Shown in pieces: positions 46,088 through 55,600 of a stretch of DNA of 64,000 nucleotides. Within the stretch, counting starts at the first letter, position 1; each line of letters opens with the position of its first letter. Position numbers and translations under genes: made by a program. The notes under the pieces are model-generated. The model had not been told where the DNA came from. It was given only the letters and a program-made list of their open reading frames with translations, and searched no databases. Source of the DNA: Pseudomonas fildesensis (lineage in GTDB: Bacteria; Pseudomonadota; Gammaproteobacteria; Pseudomonadales; Pseudomonadaceae); contig NZ_LFMW01000017.1 in assembly GCF_001050345.1 (NCBI RefSeq), positions 62,001-126,000 of the forward strand, read 5' to 3'.

Positions 46088-46987
46088 TCACCGTGGGAAG
46101 CTGCCCTTGCGCGCTTCGTCGCGAAAAATATCAAACAACACCTGCGCCGCTGCCGACAACTCATGCCCCGGCTTGGTCAACACACCAATCGGCCGCTCAA
46201 TCACCGGATCGCTAAGGGTGATGCAATGCGCCCCCGCCTCCTCCATCTGCCGTGCGCACAACGCGGGCACGGCGCTGACGCCCAAACCACTGGCAACCAT
46301 CTTGCCCACCGTTGCCAACTGATGACTTTCCAGCGCCACCGGCAGTTTCATCTGCAAGGCACCCAAGTGTTCTTCCAGCATCACCCGCACGGTGGAAGGC
46401 CGTTGCAACGTGATGAATGGGTGCTGCAACAGCGTCGGCCAATCGACTTCGGCCACCTGCGCCAGGGGAGAATCCCCCGGTACCACAGCGATAAAGCGGT
46501 CCAGGTACAACGGCGTAAACGCCAGCGATGAACCTTCGGATGGCTCGAATGCCACGCCCAACTCCACTTGGCGGTCGCGAACCATTTCCAGCACCTGCTC
46601 GTTGATCAGGTCGTGTACGGTCACATTCACCTGAGGGTAACGCGCGCGGAATATCTTCAGGATCGGCGGTAGCAGGTTACCCGCGAACGACGGCATCGCC
46701 GCTACCGTCACCCGCCCGCGCTGCAGCGTGAAGCGCTGGCGCAGTTCGTCCTCGGCGTTGTCCCAATCGGCAATCAACCGGCGTGCCAGGGGCAATAAGG
46801 ATTCACCCTCAGGCGTCAGCGCGACATTACGTGTATTGCGGCTGAACAGGCGCCCGCCCAGCCCTTCCTCTAACCCCTTGATGGTCAGGCTCAGCGCCGA
46901 CTGGGAGAGGTGCAAGCGCTCACAGGCAGCGGCAAAACTCAGGCTCTGGGCCACGGCGAGAAAGGCACGCATCTGTTTTACTGTCAT
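46088..46987 (-). CDS. LysR family regulator of the adjacent ketone-body operon
   Basis: The 299-residue protein has the N-terminal helix-turn-helix (MRAFLAVAQSLSFAAACERLHLSQSALSLTIKGLEEGLGGRLF) and a C-terminal effector-binding domain. It is divergent from scoA with 133 bp between the starts, and that gap contains a perfect 9-N11-9 palindrome of LysR type. Control of scoA-scoB-thiolase is therefore a strong inference; the inducer might be acetoacetate or a derived CoA ester. Confidence 0.93.
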   Translation of the reverse strand: MTVKQMRAFLAVAQSLSFAAACERLHLSQSALSLTIKGLEEGLGGRLFSRNTRNVALTPEGESLLPLARRLIADWDNAEDELRQRFTLQRGRVTVAAMPSFAGNLLPPILKIFRARYPQVNVTVHDLINEQVLEMVRDRQVELGVAFEPSEGSSLAFTPLYLDRFIAVVPGDSPLAQVAEVDWPTLLQHPFITLQRPSTVRVMLEEHLGALQMKLPVALESHQLATVGKMVASGLGVSAVPALCARQMEEAGAHCITLSDPVIERPIGVLTKPGHELSAAAQVLFDIFRDEARKGSFPR

Positions 46988-47019
46988 GACGCTACTCCGG
47001 ACGACGGGTCGACTATGCT

Positions 47020-47048
47020 GTTTTTTAAATCAATCAACCTTAAAAAAC
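47020..47048. promoter_or_regulatory. Perfect LysR-type site between regulator and scoA
   Basis: GTTTTTTAA-N11-TTAAAAAAC has 9-bp arms that match exactly and contains the T-N11-A core of LysR boxes. It lies 33 bp from the regulator start and 73 bp from scoA. Confidence 0.75.
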
Positions 47049-47120
47049 AACTTAACAAATCAATCCGCCGGCGCAACACTCAAGTCATTGGCTGGCCCAC
47101 AAATAATAAAAGAGGTGCAT

Positions 47121-47819
47121 ATGGCAGGTTTCGATAAACGCGTGGCGTCCTATGAAGAAGCGCTGGCAGGCCTGGAAGACGGAATGACCGTACTCTCCGG
47201 TGGTTTTGGCCTGTGCGGCATTCCGGAAAACCTCATCGCCGAAATCAAGCGCAAAGGCACCCGCGACCTCACCGTGGTTTCCAACAACTGCGGCGTCGAC
47301 GGTTTCGGCCTCGGCGTGTTGCTGGAAGAAAAGCAGATCCGCAAAGTGATCGCGTCCTACGTCGGTGAAAACGCACTGTTCGAGAAGCAACTGCTCAGCG
47401 GCGAAATCGAAGTGGTGTTGACCCCCCAAGGCACCCTGGCGGAAAAAATGCGCGCAGGCGGTGCCGGCATCCCGGCCTTCTTCACCGCCACCGGCGTCGG
47501 CACCCCGGTCGCCGAAGGCAAGGAAACCCGCGAATTCAATGGCCGTCCGTACCTGATGGAAGAGTCCATCACCGGCGACTTCGCCATCGTCAAAGGCTGG
47601 AAAGCCGACCACTTCGGCAACGTCATCTATCGCCACACCGCCCAGAACTTCAACCCGCTGGCCGCCACCGCCGGCAAGATCACCGTGGTCGAAGTCGAGG
47701 AAATCGTCGAACCGGGCGAGCTGGACCCGGCGCAGATCCACACCCCTGGCATCTACGTCGACCGGATCATCTGCGGCACCTTCGAGAAGCGCATCGAACA
47801 GCGCACCGTCCGCAAATAA
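47121..47819 (+). CDS. scoA: 3-oxoacid CoA-transferase subunit A
   Basis: The 232-residue alpha subunit of succinyl-CoA:acetoacetate CoA-transferase activates acetoacetate with CoA from succinyl-CoA. Family marks are LSGGFGLCGIPENLI, the glycine-rich AGGAGIPAFFTATGVGT and KADHFGNVIYRHTAQNFNP. ATG 47121 follows AGAGGT. It is the first gene of an operon with scoB (32 bp later) and a thiolase. Confidence 0.95.
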   Translation: MAGFDKRVASYEEALAGLEDGMTVLSGGFGLCGIPENLIAEIKRKGTRDLTVVSNNCGVDGFGLGVLLEEKQIRKVIASYVGENALFEKQLLSGEIEVVLTPQGTLAEKMRAGGAGIPAFFTATGVGTPVAEGKETREFNGRPYLMEESITGDFAIVKGWKADHFGNVIYRHTAQNFNPLAATAGKITVVEVEEIVEPGELDPAQIHTPGIYVDRIICGTFEKRIEQRTVRK

Positions 47820-47851
47820 TCCACGTCCAGAACAATAAGAGGAACAGCACA

Positions 47852-48511
47852 ATGGCTCTTACCCGCGAACAAATGGCTCAACGCGTTGCCCGCGAAATGC
47901 AGGACGGTTTCTACGTCAACCTCGGTATCGGCATTCCGACCCTGGTGGCCAACTACATCCCCGAAGGCATGGAAGTGATGCTGCAGTCGGAAAACGGCTT
48001 GCTGGGCATGGGGCCGTTTCCTACCGAAGAAACCATCGATGCAGACATGATCAACGCCGGCAAACAAACCGTGACCGCACGCATCGGCGCCTCGATCTTC
48101 TCCTCTGCAGAGTCCTTCGCGATGATTCGTGGCGGCCACGTCGACCTCACCGTGCTGGGCGCGTTTGAAGTCGACGTACACGGCAACATCGCTTCGTGGA
48201 TGATCCCCGGCAAGCTGGTCAAGGGCATGGGCGGCGCCATGGACCTGGTGGCCGGCGCAGAAAACATCATCGTGATCATGACCCACGCGTCCAAGGACGG
48301 TGAGTCCAAGCTGCTCAGCCAATGCACACTGCCGCTGACCGGCGCCAACTGCATCAAGCGTGTACTGACGGACCTGGCTTACCTGGAAATCGAAAATGGC
48401 GCTTTTGTCCTCAAGGAACGCGCACCTGGCGTCAGCGTTGAAGAGATTGTGAGCAAGACCGCCGGTAAACTGATCGTCCCGGACCACGTTCCAGAAATGC
48501 ACTTCCAGTGA
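47852..48511 (+). CDS. scoB: 3-oxoacid CoA-transferase subunit B
   Basis: This is the 219-residue beta subunit. The catalytic Glu lies in the segment MLQSENGLLGMGPFP (about residue 47), the residue that forms the CoA-thioester intermediate, and GGHVDLTVLGAFEVD follows. It works as a heteromer with ScoA. The stop at 48509-48511 is 12 bp before the thiolase ATG. Confidence 0.95.
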   Translation: MALTREQMAQRVAREMQDGFYVNLGIGIPTLVANYIPEGMEVMLQSENGLLGMGPFPTEETIDADMINAGKQTVTARIGASIFSSAESFAMIRGGHVDLTVLGAFEVDVHGNIASWMIPGKLVKGMGGAMDLVAGAENIIVIMTHASKDGESKLLSQCTLPLTGANCIKRVLTDLAYLEIENGAFVLKERAPGVSVEEIVSKTAGKLIVPDHVPEMHFQ

Positions 48512-48522
48512 GGACAGATTCC

Positions 48523-49704
48523 ATGCAAGACGTCGTGATTGTTGCTGCCACCCGCACCGCCGTGGGCAGCTTTCAAGGTTCGCTGGCCAGCATCCCGGCA
48601 CCGGAACTGGGCGCCGCCGTGATCCGTCGCCTGCTGGAGCAGACCGGCCTGGACCCGGCCCAAGTGGATGAAGTGATCCTCGGTCAGGTACTCACCGCCG
48701 GCAGCGGCCAGAACCCGGCGCGCCAGGCATCGATTCTCGCTGGCCTGCCCCACGCCGTACCCGCCATGACACTGAACAAGGTCTGCGGTTCTGGCCTCAA
48801 GGCTCTGCACTTGGGTGCCCAGGCTATCCGTTGCGGCGACGCAGACGTAATCATCGCCGGCGGCATGGAGAACATGAGCCTGGCGCCCTACGTGTTGCCC
48901 GCGGCGCGCACCGGTTTGCGCATGGGCCACGCCAAGATGATCGACAGCATGATCACTGACGGCCTGTGGGATGCGTTCAACGACTACCACATGGGCATCA
49001 CCGCCGAAAACCTGGTGGACAAGTACGGCATCAGCCGTGAAGCCCAGGACGCGTTCGCCGCCGCTTCCCAGCAAAAAGCCACTGCTGCCATCGAAGCCGG
49101 GCGTTTTGTCGATGAGATCACGCCGATCCTGATTGCGCAGCGCAAGGGCGATCCGGTGGCCTTCGCCGTGGATGAACAGCCGCGCGCCGGCACCACCGCC
49201 GAGTCGCTGGCCAAGCTCAAACCCGCGTTCAAGAAAGACGGCAGCGTCACCGCCGGCAACGCCTCCAGCCTCAATGACGGCGCCGCTGCGGTGCTGCTGA
49301 TGAGCGCGGACAAGGCCAAGGCGCTCGGCCTGCCCGTGCTGGCGCGTATTGCCAGCTACGCGAACGCCGGTGTCGACCCAGCCATCATGGGCATCGGCCC
49401 GGTTTCGGCGACCCGCCGCTGCCTGGACAAAGCCGGCTGGAGCCTGGCTGACCTGGACCTGATCGAAGCCAACGAAGCCTTCGCCGCGCAATCCCTGGCG
49501 GTGGGCAAAGAGCTGGAATGGGACGCCGACAAGGTCAACGTCAACGGCGGCGCCATTGCCATCGGCCACCCGATCGGTGCCTCAGGCTGCCGCGTACTGG
49601 TCACCCTGCTGCATGAAATGATCAAGCGCGATGCCAAGAAAGGCCTGGCGACGCTGTGCATCGGTGGCGGCCAGGGCGTCGCCCTCGCCCTCGAACGCAG
49701 CTGA
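48523..49704 (+). CDS. atoB: Acetyl-CoA acetyltransferase (thiolase)
   Basis: The 393-residue thiolase has the nucleophilic Cys in NKVCGSGLKALH (about 88), His in ANEAFAAQ (about 348) and the C-terminal Cys in IGHPIGASGCRVLV (about 378). It cleaves acetoacetyl-CoA made by ScoAB into two acetyl-CoA, completing acetoacetate use. I choose ATG 48523 (MQDVVIVAATRTA); an upstream GTG overlaps scoB. A bidirectional terminator follows at 49776. Confidence 0.94.
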   Translation: MQDVVIVAATRTAVGSFQGSLASIPAPELGAAVIRRLLEQTGLDPAQVDEVILGQVLTAGSGQNPARQASILAGLPHAVPAMTLNKVCGSGLKALHLGAQAIRCGDADVIIAGGMENMSLAPYVLPAARTGLRMGHAKMIDSMITDGLWDAFNDYHMGITAENLVDKYGISREAQDAFAAASQQKATAAIEAGRFVDEITPILIAQRKGDPVAFAVDEQPRAGTTAESLAKLKPAFKKDGSVTAGNASSLNDGAAAVLLMSADKAKALGLPVLARIASYANAGVDPAIMGIGPVSATRRCLDKAGWSLADLDLIEANEAFAAQSLAVGKELEWDADKVNVNGGAIAIGHPIGASGCRVLVTLLHEMIKRDAKKGLATLCIGGGQGVALALERS

Positions 49705-49712
49705 AGGGCCTT

Positions 49713-49755
49713 TGTGGCGAGGGAGCTTGCTCCCGTTGGGCTGCGCAGCGGCCCC
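49713..49755. repeat. Single REP sequence
   Basis: TGTGGCGAGGGAGCTTGCTC with the following TTGGGCTGCGCAGCGGCCCC is a one-sided copy without the inverse partner, just after the thiolase stop. Confidence 0.85.
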
Positions 49756-49775
49756 CTGCGATAAGAGCAACACAG

Positions 49776-49809
49776 AAAAGGCCTGGCTCCACGAAAAGCC
49801 AGGCCTTTT
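49776..49809. terminator. Bidirectional intrinsic terminator
   Basis: AAAAGGCCTGGCT-N8-AGCCAGGCCTTTT is a perfect 13-bp stem with A-run and T-run at the two sides. It can end both the thiolase operon and the convergent thioesterase gene. Confidence 0.92.
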
Positions 49810-49818
49810 CTTTACCCC

Positions 49819-50238
49819 TCAATCCTGCCCCTGCGGCACCGCAAACACCGCATTCGCGCGTACCACCACCTTCTCGCCCACCTGCAAACTGACCGTGGCA
49901 AACGCCATCTGCCGCCCCCGCTTGTGATGCTCCAACCGCACCACAACCCACTCGCCTACCTGCACCGCCCCCAGGTAATCCAGGGTCATGCTCGCGGTAA
50001 TCAACGGCAACGGCGGCTCACTGGAAAACGCCATGGCATAGCCCATACCGACATCCGCCAAGGTTGCCAACACGCCACCATGCACCGTGCCGCGCCCGTT
50101 TGCGTGACGATTGTCGGCACGCAGGCCGATTTCCAGCTGCAAACCTTCACCCCGGCAATACGCCGGGCCAAGCAGGTCAAGCAACGGGCTGCTACGGTGC
50201 AGCGGGACAAAACCTTCGGGCACGGCACGAGCGATCAT
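49819..50238 (-). CDS. PaaI-family hotdog thioesterase
   Basis: The 139-residue single hotdog domain has the signature GTVHGGVLATLADVGMGYAM (about residues 50-69), which includes the catalytic-site Asp region, and LDYLGAVQVGEWVVVR. It probably hydrolyses an acyl-CoA. It is convergent with the thiolase operon, so it is metabolically related perhaps but transcribed separately. Confidence 0.9.
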   Translation of the reverse strand: MIARAVPEGFVPLHRSSPLLDLLGPAYCRGEGLQLEIGLRADNRHANGRGTVHGGVLATLADVGMGYAMAFSSEPPLPLITASMTLDYLGAVQVGEWVVVRLEHHKRGRQMAFATVSLQVGEKVVVRANAVFAVPQGQD

Positions 50239-50426
50239 GGCGAGTTCTTCCTTGGAGTGAGGCTTGAGGTGTACTCCAGGGCCAGTGCGGCAGCCATCAC
50301 CATCAGCGGCGCAAATCCCCTGGGATGCGTTGTGTTAATTCGGCAGACGCGCGTTAATCGCCGTCAATTTCCCTGTACCCCATAAAGCATATGGCTAAGC
50401 GCCTTTTTTGTGGCGAGCGGGCTTAT

Positions 50427-50560
50427 TGTGGCGAGCGGGCTTGCCCCGCGTTGGAGTGCGAAGCGCTCCCAACCCAAACGACTCGGTACACCAGGGACAT
50501 TTAGGCCACAGGTTTTGGGGCTGCTACGCCGCCCAACGCGGGGCAAGCCCGCTCGCCACA
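50427..50560. repeat. REPIN with extra half REP
   Basis: The 134-bp element has ends TGTGGCGAGCGGGCTTGCCC and inverse. An additional truncated direct copy lies at 50409-50426. The element fills part of the 399-bp gap 50239-50637, which contains no gene. Confidence 0.9.
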
Positions 50561-50573
50561 ACAAGCCCGCGTA

Positions 50574-50622
50574 CCGCTCACCGCTCACCGCTCACCGCTC
50601 ACCACTCATCACTCATCACTCA
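50574..50622. repeat. Heptanucleotide tandem repeat
   Basis: CCGCTCA repeats four times, then CCACTCA and two TCACTCA, giving seven 7-bp units in a row. It sits between a REPIN and the stop codon of the DUF1615 lipoprotein gene (16 bp away). Confidence 0.85.
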
Positions 50623-50637
50623 CCGACACACAATGGT

Positions 50638-51723
50638 TCAGCGCTTCATGCAGCGCTGGTACCGCTCATCCACCCGTTTGGCAAACCACGCCGTGGTCAG
50701 GTTGCGCGTGATCTTTGGGCTCTTGAGCACGATGCCCGGCAGAATCGCGCGCGGCAGCGGTTTTCCGGCGGCCTTATCGGCCAGGGCAAACACCCGTTTG
50801 TAGAGGGTGGTCTCTTCAAAATCCAGTTGCTCGCCCTGCTCCAGTTGGCTGCGAATGCTCGGGTTGCGCATGTCCAGCTTCGAGCCCAGGGAGCGCACCG
50901 CCAACTCGGTAGTGCCCGGCAGCAGTGAGCCGTAGCGAATCAAATCCCCATCCAGCGCCAACTCGGTGCCCGATACCCGGCTGACAGCGGCCTGGAACGC
51001 AGCGTTGCGGCTGGCGTACCAGCCGGCATTGAAGTCGGCAAAGCGGTACAACGGCTGGTCGTAGCTCACCGGGTAGCCCAGCAAATGTGCAATGCCGAAG
51101 TACATGCCGCCACGGCGAGTGAACACCTCTCGACGAATAGAGCCATCCACCGTGTAGGGATAACCTCGTGCCTGTTTTTGCGCGAAGTCGATGCTGACCT
51201 GCATCGGCCCGGCGGTGTGCACCGGATTGAAACCGCCAAACAGCGTGTTGCCCAGGGGCACCATGCTGATGAAGTCATCGAAGATGCCGCTCAGGTCCTT
51301 CTCCGTACGCGCCGCGCTCAGCCGATCAGCGTAGGACTTGCCGGTGGGCGAACGCAGTTGCAATGCGCTGCGTACCACAAATGCCGGCACATGCACCTTA
51401 CCGGAACGGCGCAGGATTTCATCCTGTGCGATCTTGCCCATGCCCGGCACCGGCGGGTCGACCTGGTAGGTGGACTCTTGCTCGGTCACCGCCAGCACCG
51501 CGCAGATATTTTCGGTGCTGGGGTAGATTTTCCGGGTGTCGAAGGCGGTGTAGATGTCCTGGGCCCAACCGTTGCGATCCGGCACTTTGGCGGGCAGCAA
51601 GCGCACGATCTGCGCCTTCACCTCGGCTTCGCTGCGTTCCGGCTGTTGCGGGCCTCGCGATGTGGAGCAGCCGGCCAGTACCAGCAGCGTAGCCAGGCAC
51701 AGGATCAGACGGGATGAGTACAT
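50638..51723 (-). CDS. DUF1615 family lipoprotein
   Basis: The 361-residue protein starts MYSSRLILCLATLLVLAGCS, a lipoprotein signal with lipobox LAGC (Cys at 19). The mature domain (QESTYQVDPPVPGMGKIAQDEI, HTAGPMQVSIDFAQ, RFADFNAGWYASRNAAFQAAV) resembles DUF1615, whose fold has lysozyme-like Glu-Ser features. A peptidoglycan role is possible. I choose ATG 51723 with AAGGAAG; the longer frame runs 95 codons upstream without a signal sequence. Confidence 0.85.
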   Translation of the reverse strand: MYSSRLILCLATLLVLAGCSTSRGPQQPERSEAEVKAQIVRLLPAKVPDRNGWAQDIYTAFDTRKIYPSTENICAVLAVTEQESTYQVDPPVPGMGKIAQDEILRRSGKVHVPAFVVRSALQLRSPTGKSYADRLSAARTEKDLSGIFDDFISMVPLGNTLFGGFNPVHTAGPMQVSIDFAQKQARGYPYTVDGSIRREVFTRRGGMYFGIAHLLGYPVSYDQPLYRFADFNAGWYASRNAAFQAAVSRVSGTELALDGDLIRYGSLLPGTTELAVRSLGSKLDMRNPSIRSQLEQGEQLDFEETTLYKRVFALADKAAGKPLPRAILPGIVLKSPKITRNLTTAWFAKRVDERYQRCMKR

Positions 51724-51868
51724 GGGGCTTCCTTGAAGGGCGGTGGGCCAGGCATTGCAGATATCGACCGGTAAGTCTAACGCGGGTTCGCCAACCCACC
51801 CTCTCGCCAGCATAGACCGAACGTGACAGGATCTGTCATCGACCATTCCTACAAGGAGTTTGAATGCC

Positions 51869-52483
51869 ATGCTCAGCCTGAACTTCCTCGTCACCTGCCT
51901 GATTGTCGTGCTGATTCCCGGCACCGGCGTGATTTTCACCATTTCCACGGGCCTGACCGCCGGCAAGCGCGCCAGCGTATCCGCCGCGCTTGGCTGTACC
52001 GCCGGCATTATCCCTCACCTATTGGCCTCCATACTCGGCCTTTCCGCCCTGCTGCACACCAGTGCATTGGCGTTCGAAGCGCTCAAATACGCTGGAGCCG
52101 CGTATCTGCTTTATCTGGCGTACGCCACCTGGCGAGATCGCTCGGCCTTCGCCATGAACGACACACCGGCGGTTTCAACGGCTCGCAGCCTGGTGATTCG
52201 CGGTTTCTTGCTGAATATTCTCAACCCTAAACTGACCATTTTCTTCCTGGCCTTCCTGCCCCAGTTCGTGACGCCAGGCAGCACGGCGCCGGCCCTGCAA
52301 ATGCTGGTGCTGAGCAGTGTGTTCATGGCAATGACGTTTGCGGTGTTTGTGCTGTATGGCCTGCTGGCCAATGTGTTTCGCCGCGCGGTGATTGAATCAC
52401 CACGGGTGCAAAACTGGCTGCGCCGCAGTTTTGCGGCGGCCTTTGCGGGGTTGGGGTTGAATCTGGCGTTTGCGCAACGTTGA
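51869..52483 (+). CDS. LysE/RhtB family amino-acid exporter
   Basis: The 204-residue inner-membrane protein has about six helices. The typical N-terminus is LVTCLIVVLIPGTGVIFTISTGL (the PGP-like motif as PGTG), followed by GCTAGIIPHLLASILGLSALL and FLLNILNPKLTIFFLAFLPQFV. It exports an amino acid or derivative; the substrate is unknown. ATG 51869 has AAGGAG upstream. Confidence 0.92.
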   Translation: MLSLNFLVTCLIVVLIPGTGVIFTISTGLTAGKRASVSAALGCTAGIIPHLLASILGLSALLHTSALAFEALKYAGAAYLLYLAYATWRDRSAFAMNDTPAVSTARSLVIRGFLLNILNPKLTIFFLAFLPQFVTPGSTAPALQMLVLSSVFMAMTFAVFVLYGLLANVFRRAVIESPRVQNWLRRSFAAAFAGLGLNLAFAQR

Positions 52484-52641
52484 ACACTTAGCCTCGCAGG
52501 ATCGCCCAGCCATTTGGTGCTGGGCGAGAGAAGACAGGAGTTGTCGAAACGTCCTACCCAGCCGCCGGATAAGCTCTACTCCCCGCCCCTAAAAACGTCT
52601 GCAAAGTCCCTCGCCTGAATACACAGTGCGAGGGATTGCAG

Positions 52642-52686
52642 ATGGTTTTTTCCGTTAAGGCCCCGGTTGTTGAGGCTGCCTCATGA
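52642..52686 (+). CDS. Candidate 14-codon leader ORF overlapping the rhs start
   Basis: ATG 52642 follows a strong ribosome site (GAGGG eight bases upstream). It encodes MVFSVKAPVVEAAS and ends in ATGA, where its TGA overlaps the rhs ATG (52683). The rhs ATG itself has no clear ribosome site, so translation may depend on this frame. Alternatively a one-base shift could mean that the true rhs N-terminus is here. Confidence 0.45.
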   Translation: MVFSVKAPVVEAAS

Positions 52687-55600
52687 TCGGCGTGACCAGC
52701 CAGACCATCGGTCTTCTGGTGCTGGCCGCCATGGATGCGAAGACGCGGGACGTCGAATCCGTCCTCAGCGATTTCCGGCGCTGCCTTAATTCCTACGATG
52801 CCTGGGCGGAAAGCTTTTTCAGTTTTTCCGCGCTGGATGTCGAGCAGATATTCAAAGTCGGCGATGAAGTGGCGCTCGTCGCGCCGATCAACCGCTCCAT
52901 CATGCCCAGCACGACCACTGCAACGTGCCAGGCAAATGGCACGTTGACCCTGGTGCATATGTTCCAGAGCTCACGGTTTGTGCCCATTGGCAACACACCG
53001 GTGATGCTGCAACGCATCGATCCCAACGGCGGCCCGCTGGGCGAGCCCCTCCACAAAACCATCGGCCCCAGCGGCATTCTGGAAATCACCGAGTGTGATC
53101 GCAACCAGAAGTACCGAGTCAGTTTCTACCCCAACGTTTCCAAAGAGCATTTCAAAGCGCTGTACGCCTCCTATCAATCGGTAATCACACCGCTGGAGGG
53201 CTGGCTGCGCAGCGAATGGGGCACCACCTTCGAACCGCTGTGGAAGGGCTACTCCGAAGCGAACTTCCTCAAGCGCTACCTCTCGCTCCACCACGCCTAC
53301 GCTCGTGGTTTTGGCGAAGCTTTGCAGTCACTCTGGGACAATATAAAGCAGCTGTTTCAGTGGCTTGCAGACCCGTTGGCCAATGCAAAAAAACTGCTGC
53401 ATTACCTGTCCCAGGCAGCGTTTGAAAAGCTGCTGAAAGTCAGTACCGAAACCCTGGCCAAAGCGCTGCTGGTGCTCAGTGATGAACCGCTGTTGTTCAT
53501 CTATCTGGCGGCTATGGTCAGCTGGATGCGGATGTTGCCACCGCCGTATATGAACGAGTTGCTGGGGGAAATCAGCGCCGAAGTCCTGATCAATCTATTG
53601 CTGCTCCTCGCCACGGCCGGCATGGGCGTAGCGGTGCGGATGAGCACAAATGTGCTGGGCGGCATCAAGTCTCACCGAGCGCGCAAATGGTTGGAACACA
53701 TGGCCGCGCAGTTCGGAAAATCTCGCGTGAATGATCATGCTGAGATGGCCAAGCCGATATTGCTGGGTAGCCAGGCGATCCCGATCAGGACGGTGCCGGC
53801 TGTGCAGTTGAAGGCGGGGGAGCAGTTGGTTTCGAACCCGGTGCCGGCGGTTCGCGACAAGGCTACGCAGCGGACGGTGCTGGTCCGGCAGGAACACGTC
53901 GATGATGTGCCCGCTTCGGCGAAGAACCCGGCTGGGGATGCCTCCGCTTCTTCGGATAAGACGCTGACTAACGGCTGCCCGGTGTCGATGGTGACTGGGG
54001 AGGAGTTGCTGACGCTGACGGATGGTTCGCTGGACGGGATATTGCCGTTTGAGTGGACAAGGGTTTACCGCACCAGTGCGGTGGAAGTGGATTGCGGGCT
54101 GGGGTTTGGGTGGAGTCACTCGCTGGCGCAGCGGCTTACGGTTGACGGTGATTCGGTGGTCTGGACGGATCATGAGAATCGGTCGACTGCCCTGCCCTTG
54201 CCTACTGCATCGCGACCGGCAATCACTAACTCGCTGGCCGAAGCAGCGATCTACCTGGGGTCTGTGCCTGATGAACTGGTGCTTGCCCAGGCGTCGCGTT
54301 TTTATCATTTTCGCAATGGCACGCTGACAGCGATCAGCGATGCGTATGACAACCGGCTGCGGGTTTCGCGAGATGTGCTGGGGCGGGTTGAGCGGCTGGA
54401 TAACGGTGTCGGTCGGTCATTGTTCTTGCGCTATGAGCTCGGCCGAATCGTGGCGGTGGATTACCAGATTCATCGCGCCACGGGGCATGAACCTTTCGTC
54501 TGGGTGACCGAGCAGAACGTCGTTTCCTACGCCTATGACGACATTGGACGACTGGTCTCGGCGACCAATGCCGTAGGCGAAAGTGAGGGTTATCGGTACG
54601 ACGAGCAGCACGTCATTCTTGAACGGCAGTTGGCCGGTGGGGCGAGTTTCTTTTGGGCGTGGGAACGGTCTGGCAAGGCGGCGCGATGTGTTCGGCACTG
54701 GGCCAGTTTTTCGCAGATGGACACGCGGTATATCTGGGGGGATGACGGCCGCGTTGGCGTTCATAACGCTGATGGTAGCCGGGAAGTTTACGTTCATGAC
54801 CAGCGTGCACGGTTGGTGCAGCGGATTGATCCTGACGGTGCCGAGCATTTCAAATCCTACGATGACAAAGGCCGGCTGACGGTCGAGCAGGACCCGCTGG
54901 GGGCGGTGACGGCGTATCAGTACGACGAAGCCGGGCGTTTGGTGGCGCTGTTTCCGGGGGAGGACGAGCCGACTTCCTACGAGCATGACAACGGGTTCGT
55001 ACGGGTTGTGCGGCGTGGGGAAGCGGTTTGGAAGTATGAGCGTAATGATCAGGGCGACGTTACGCGTAGGACCGATCCGGACGGACAGGTTACGGACTAC
55101 AGCTACAACAAATACGGGCAGCTGATTGGGGTTTGGTATCCGGATCACAGTTGCCAGCGGCTGGTGTGGAATGAGCGGGGGCAGTTGCTTGAGGAGCAGT
55201 TGCCGAATGGCGGGATCAAGCGCTATCGCTATGACGATCTTGGGCGGCAGGTTGCGCGTGAGGACGAACATGGCGCGCTGAGCCAATATGAGTGGGACAG
55301 TGTTGGCCGGTTAAATCGTGTCGTATTGCCGGGCGGTGCTTTTAGGGAATACAGCTATAACCCCTACGGAAAAATCACCGCAGAACGCGATGAACTGGGG
55401 CACGTCACCCGTTACGAATACGCCGACGGATTGCACCTGATCAGCCGCCGTCTCAACGCGGATGGCACCCAGGTCAACTATCGCTACGACAACGTGCGGT
55501 TGCTGCTGACCGAGATCGAAAACGAAATCGGCGAAACGTATAAGTTGGACTACCACCCAAACGGCCTGATCCAACAGGAAACCGGTTTTGACGGGCAGCG

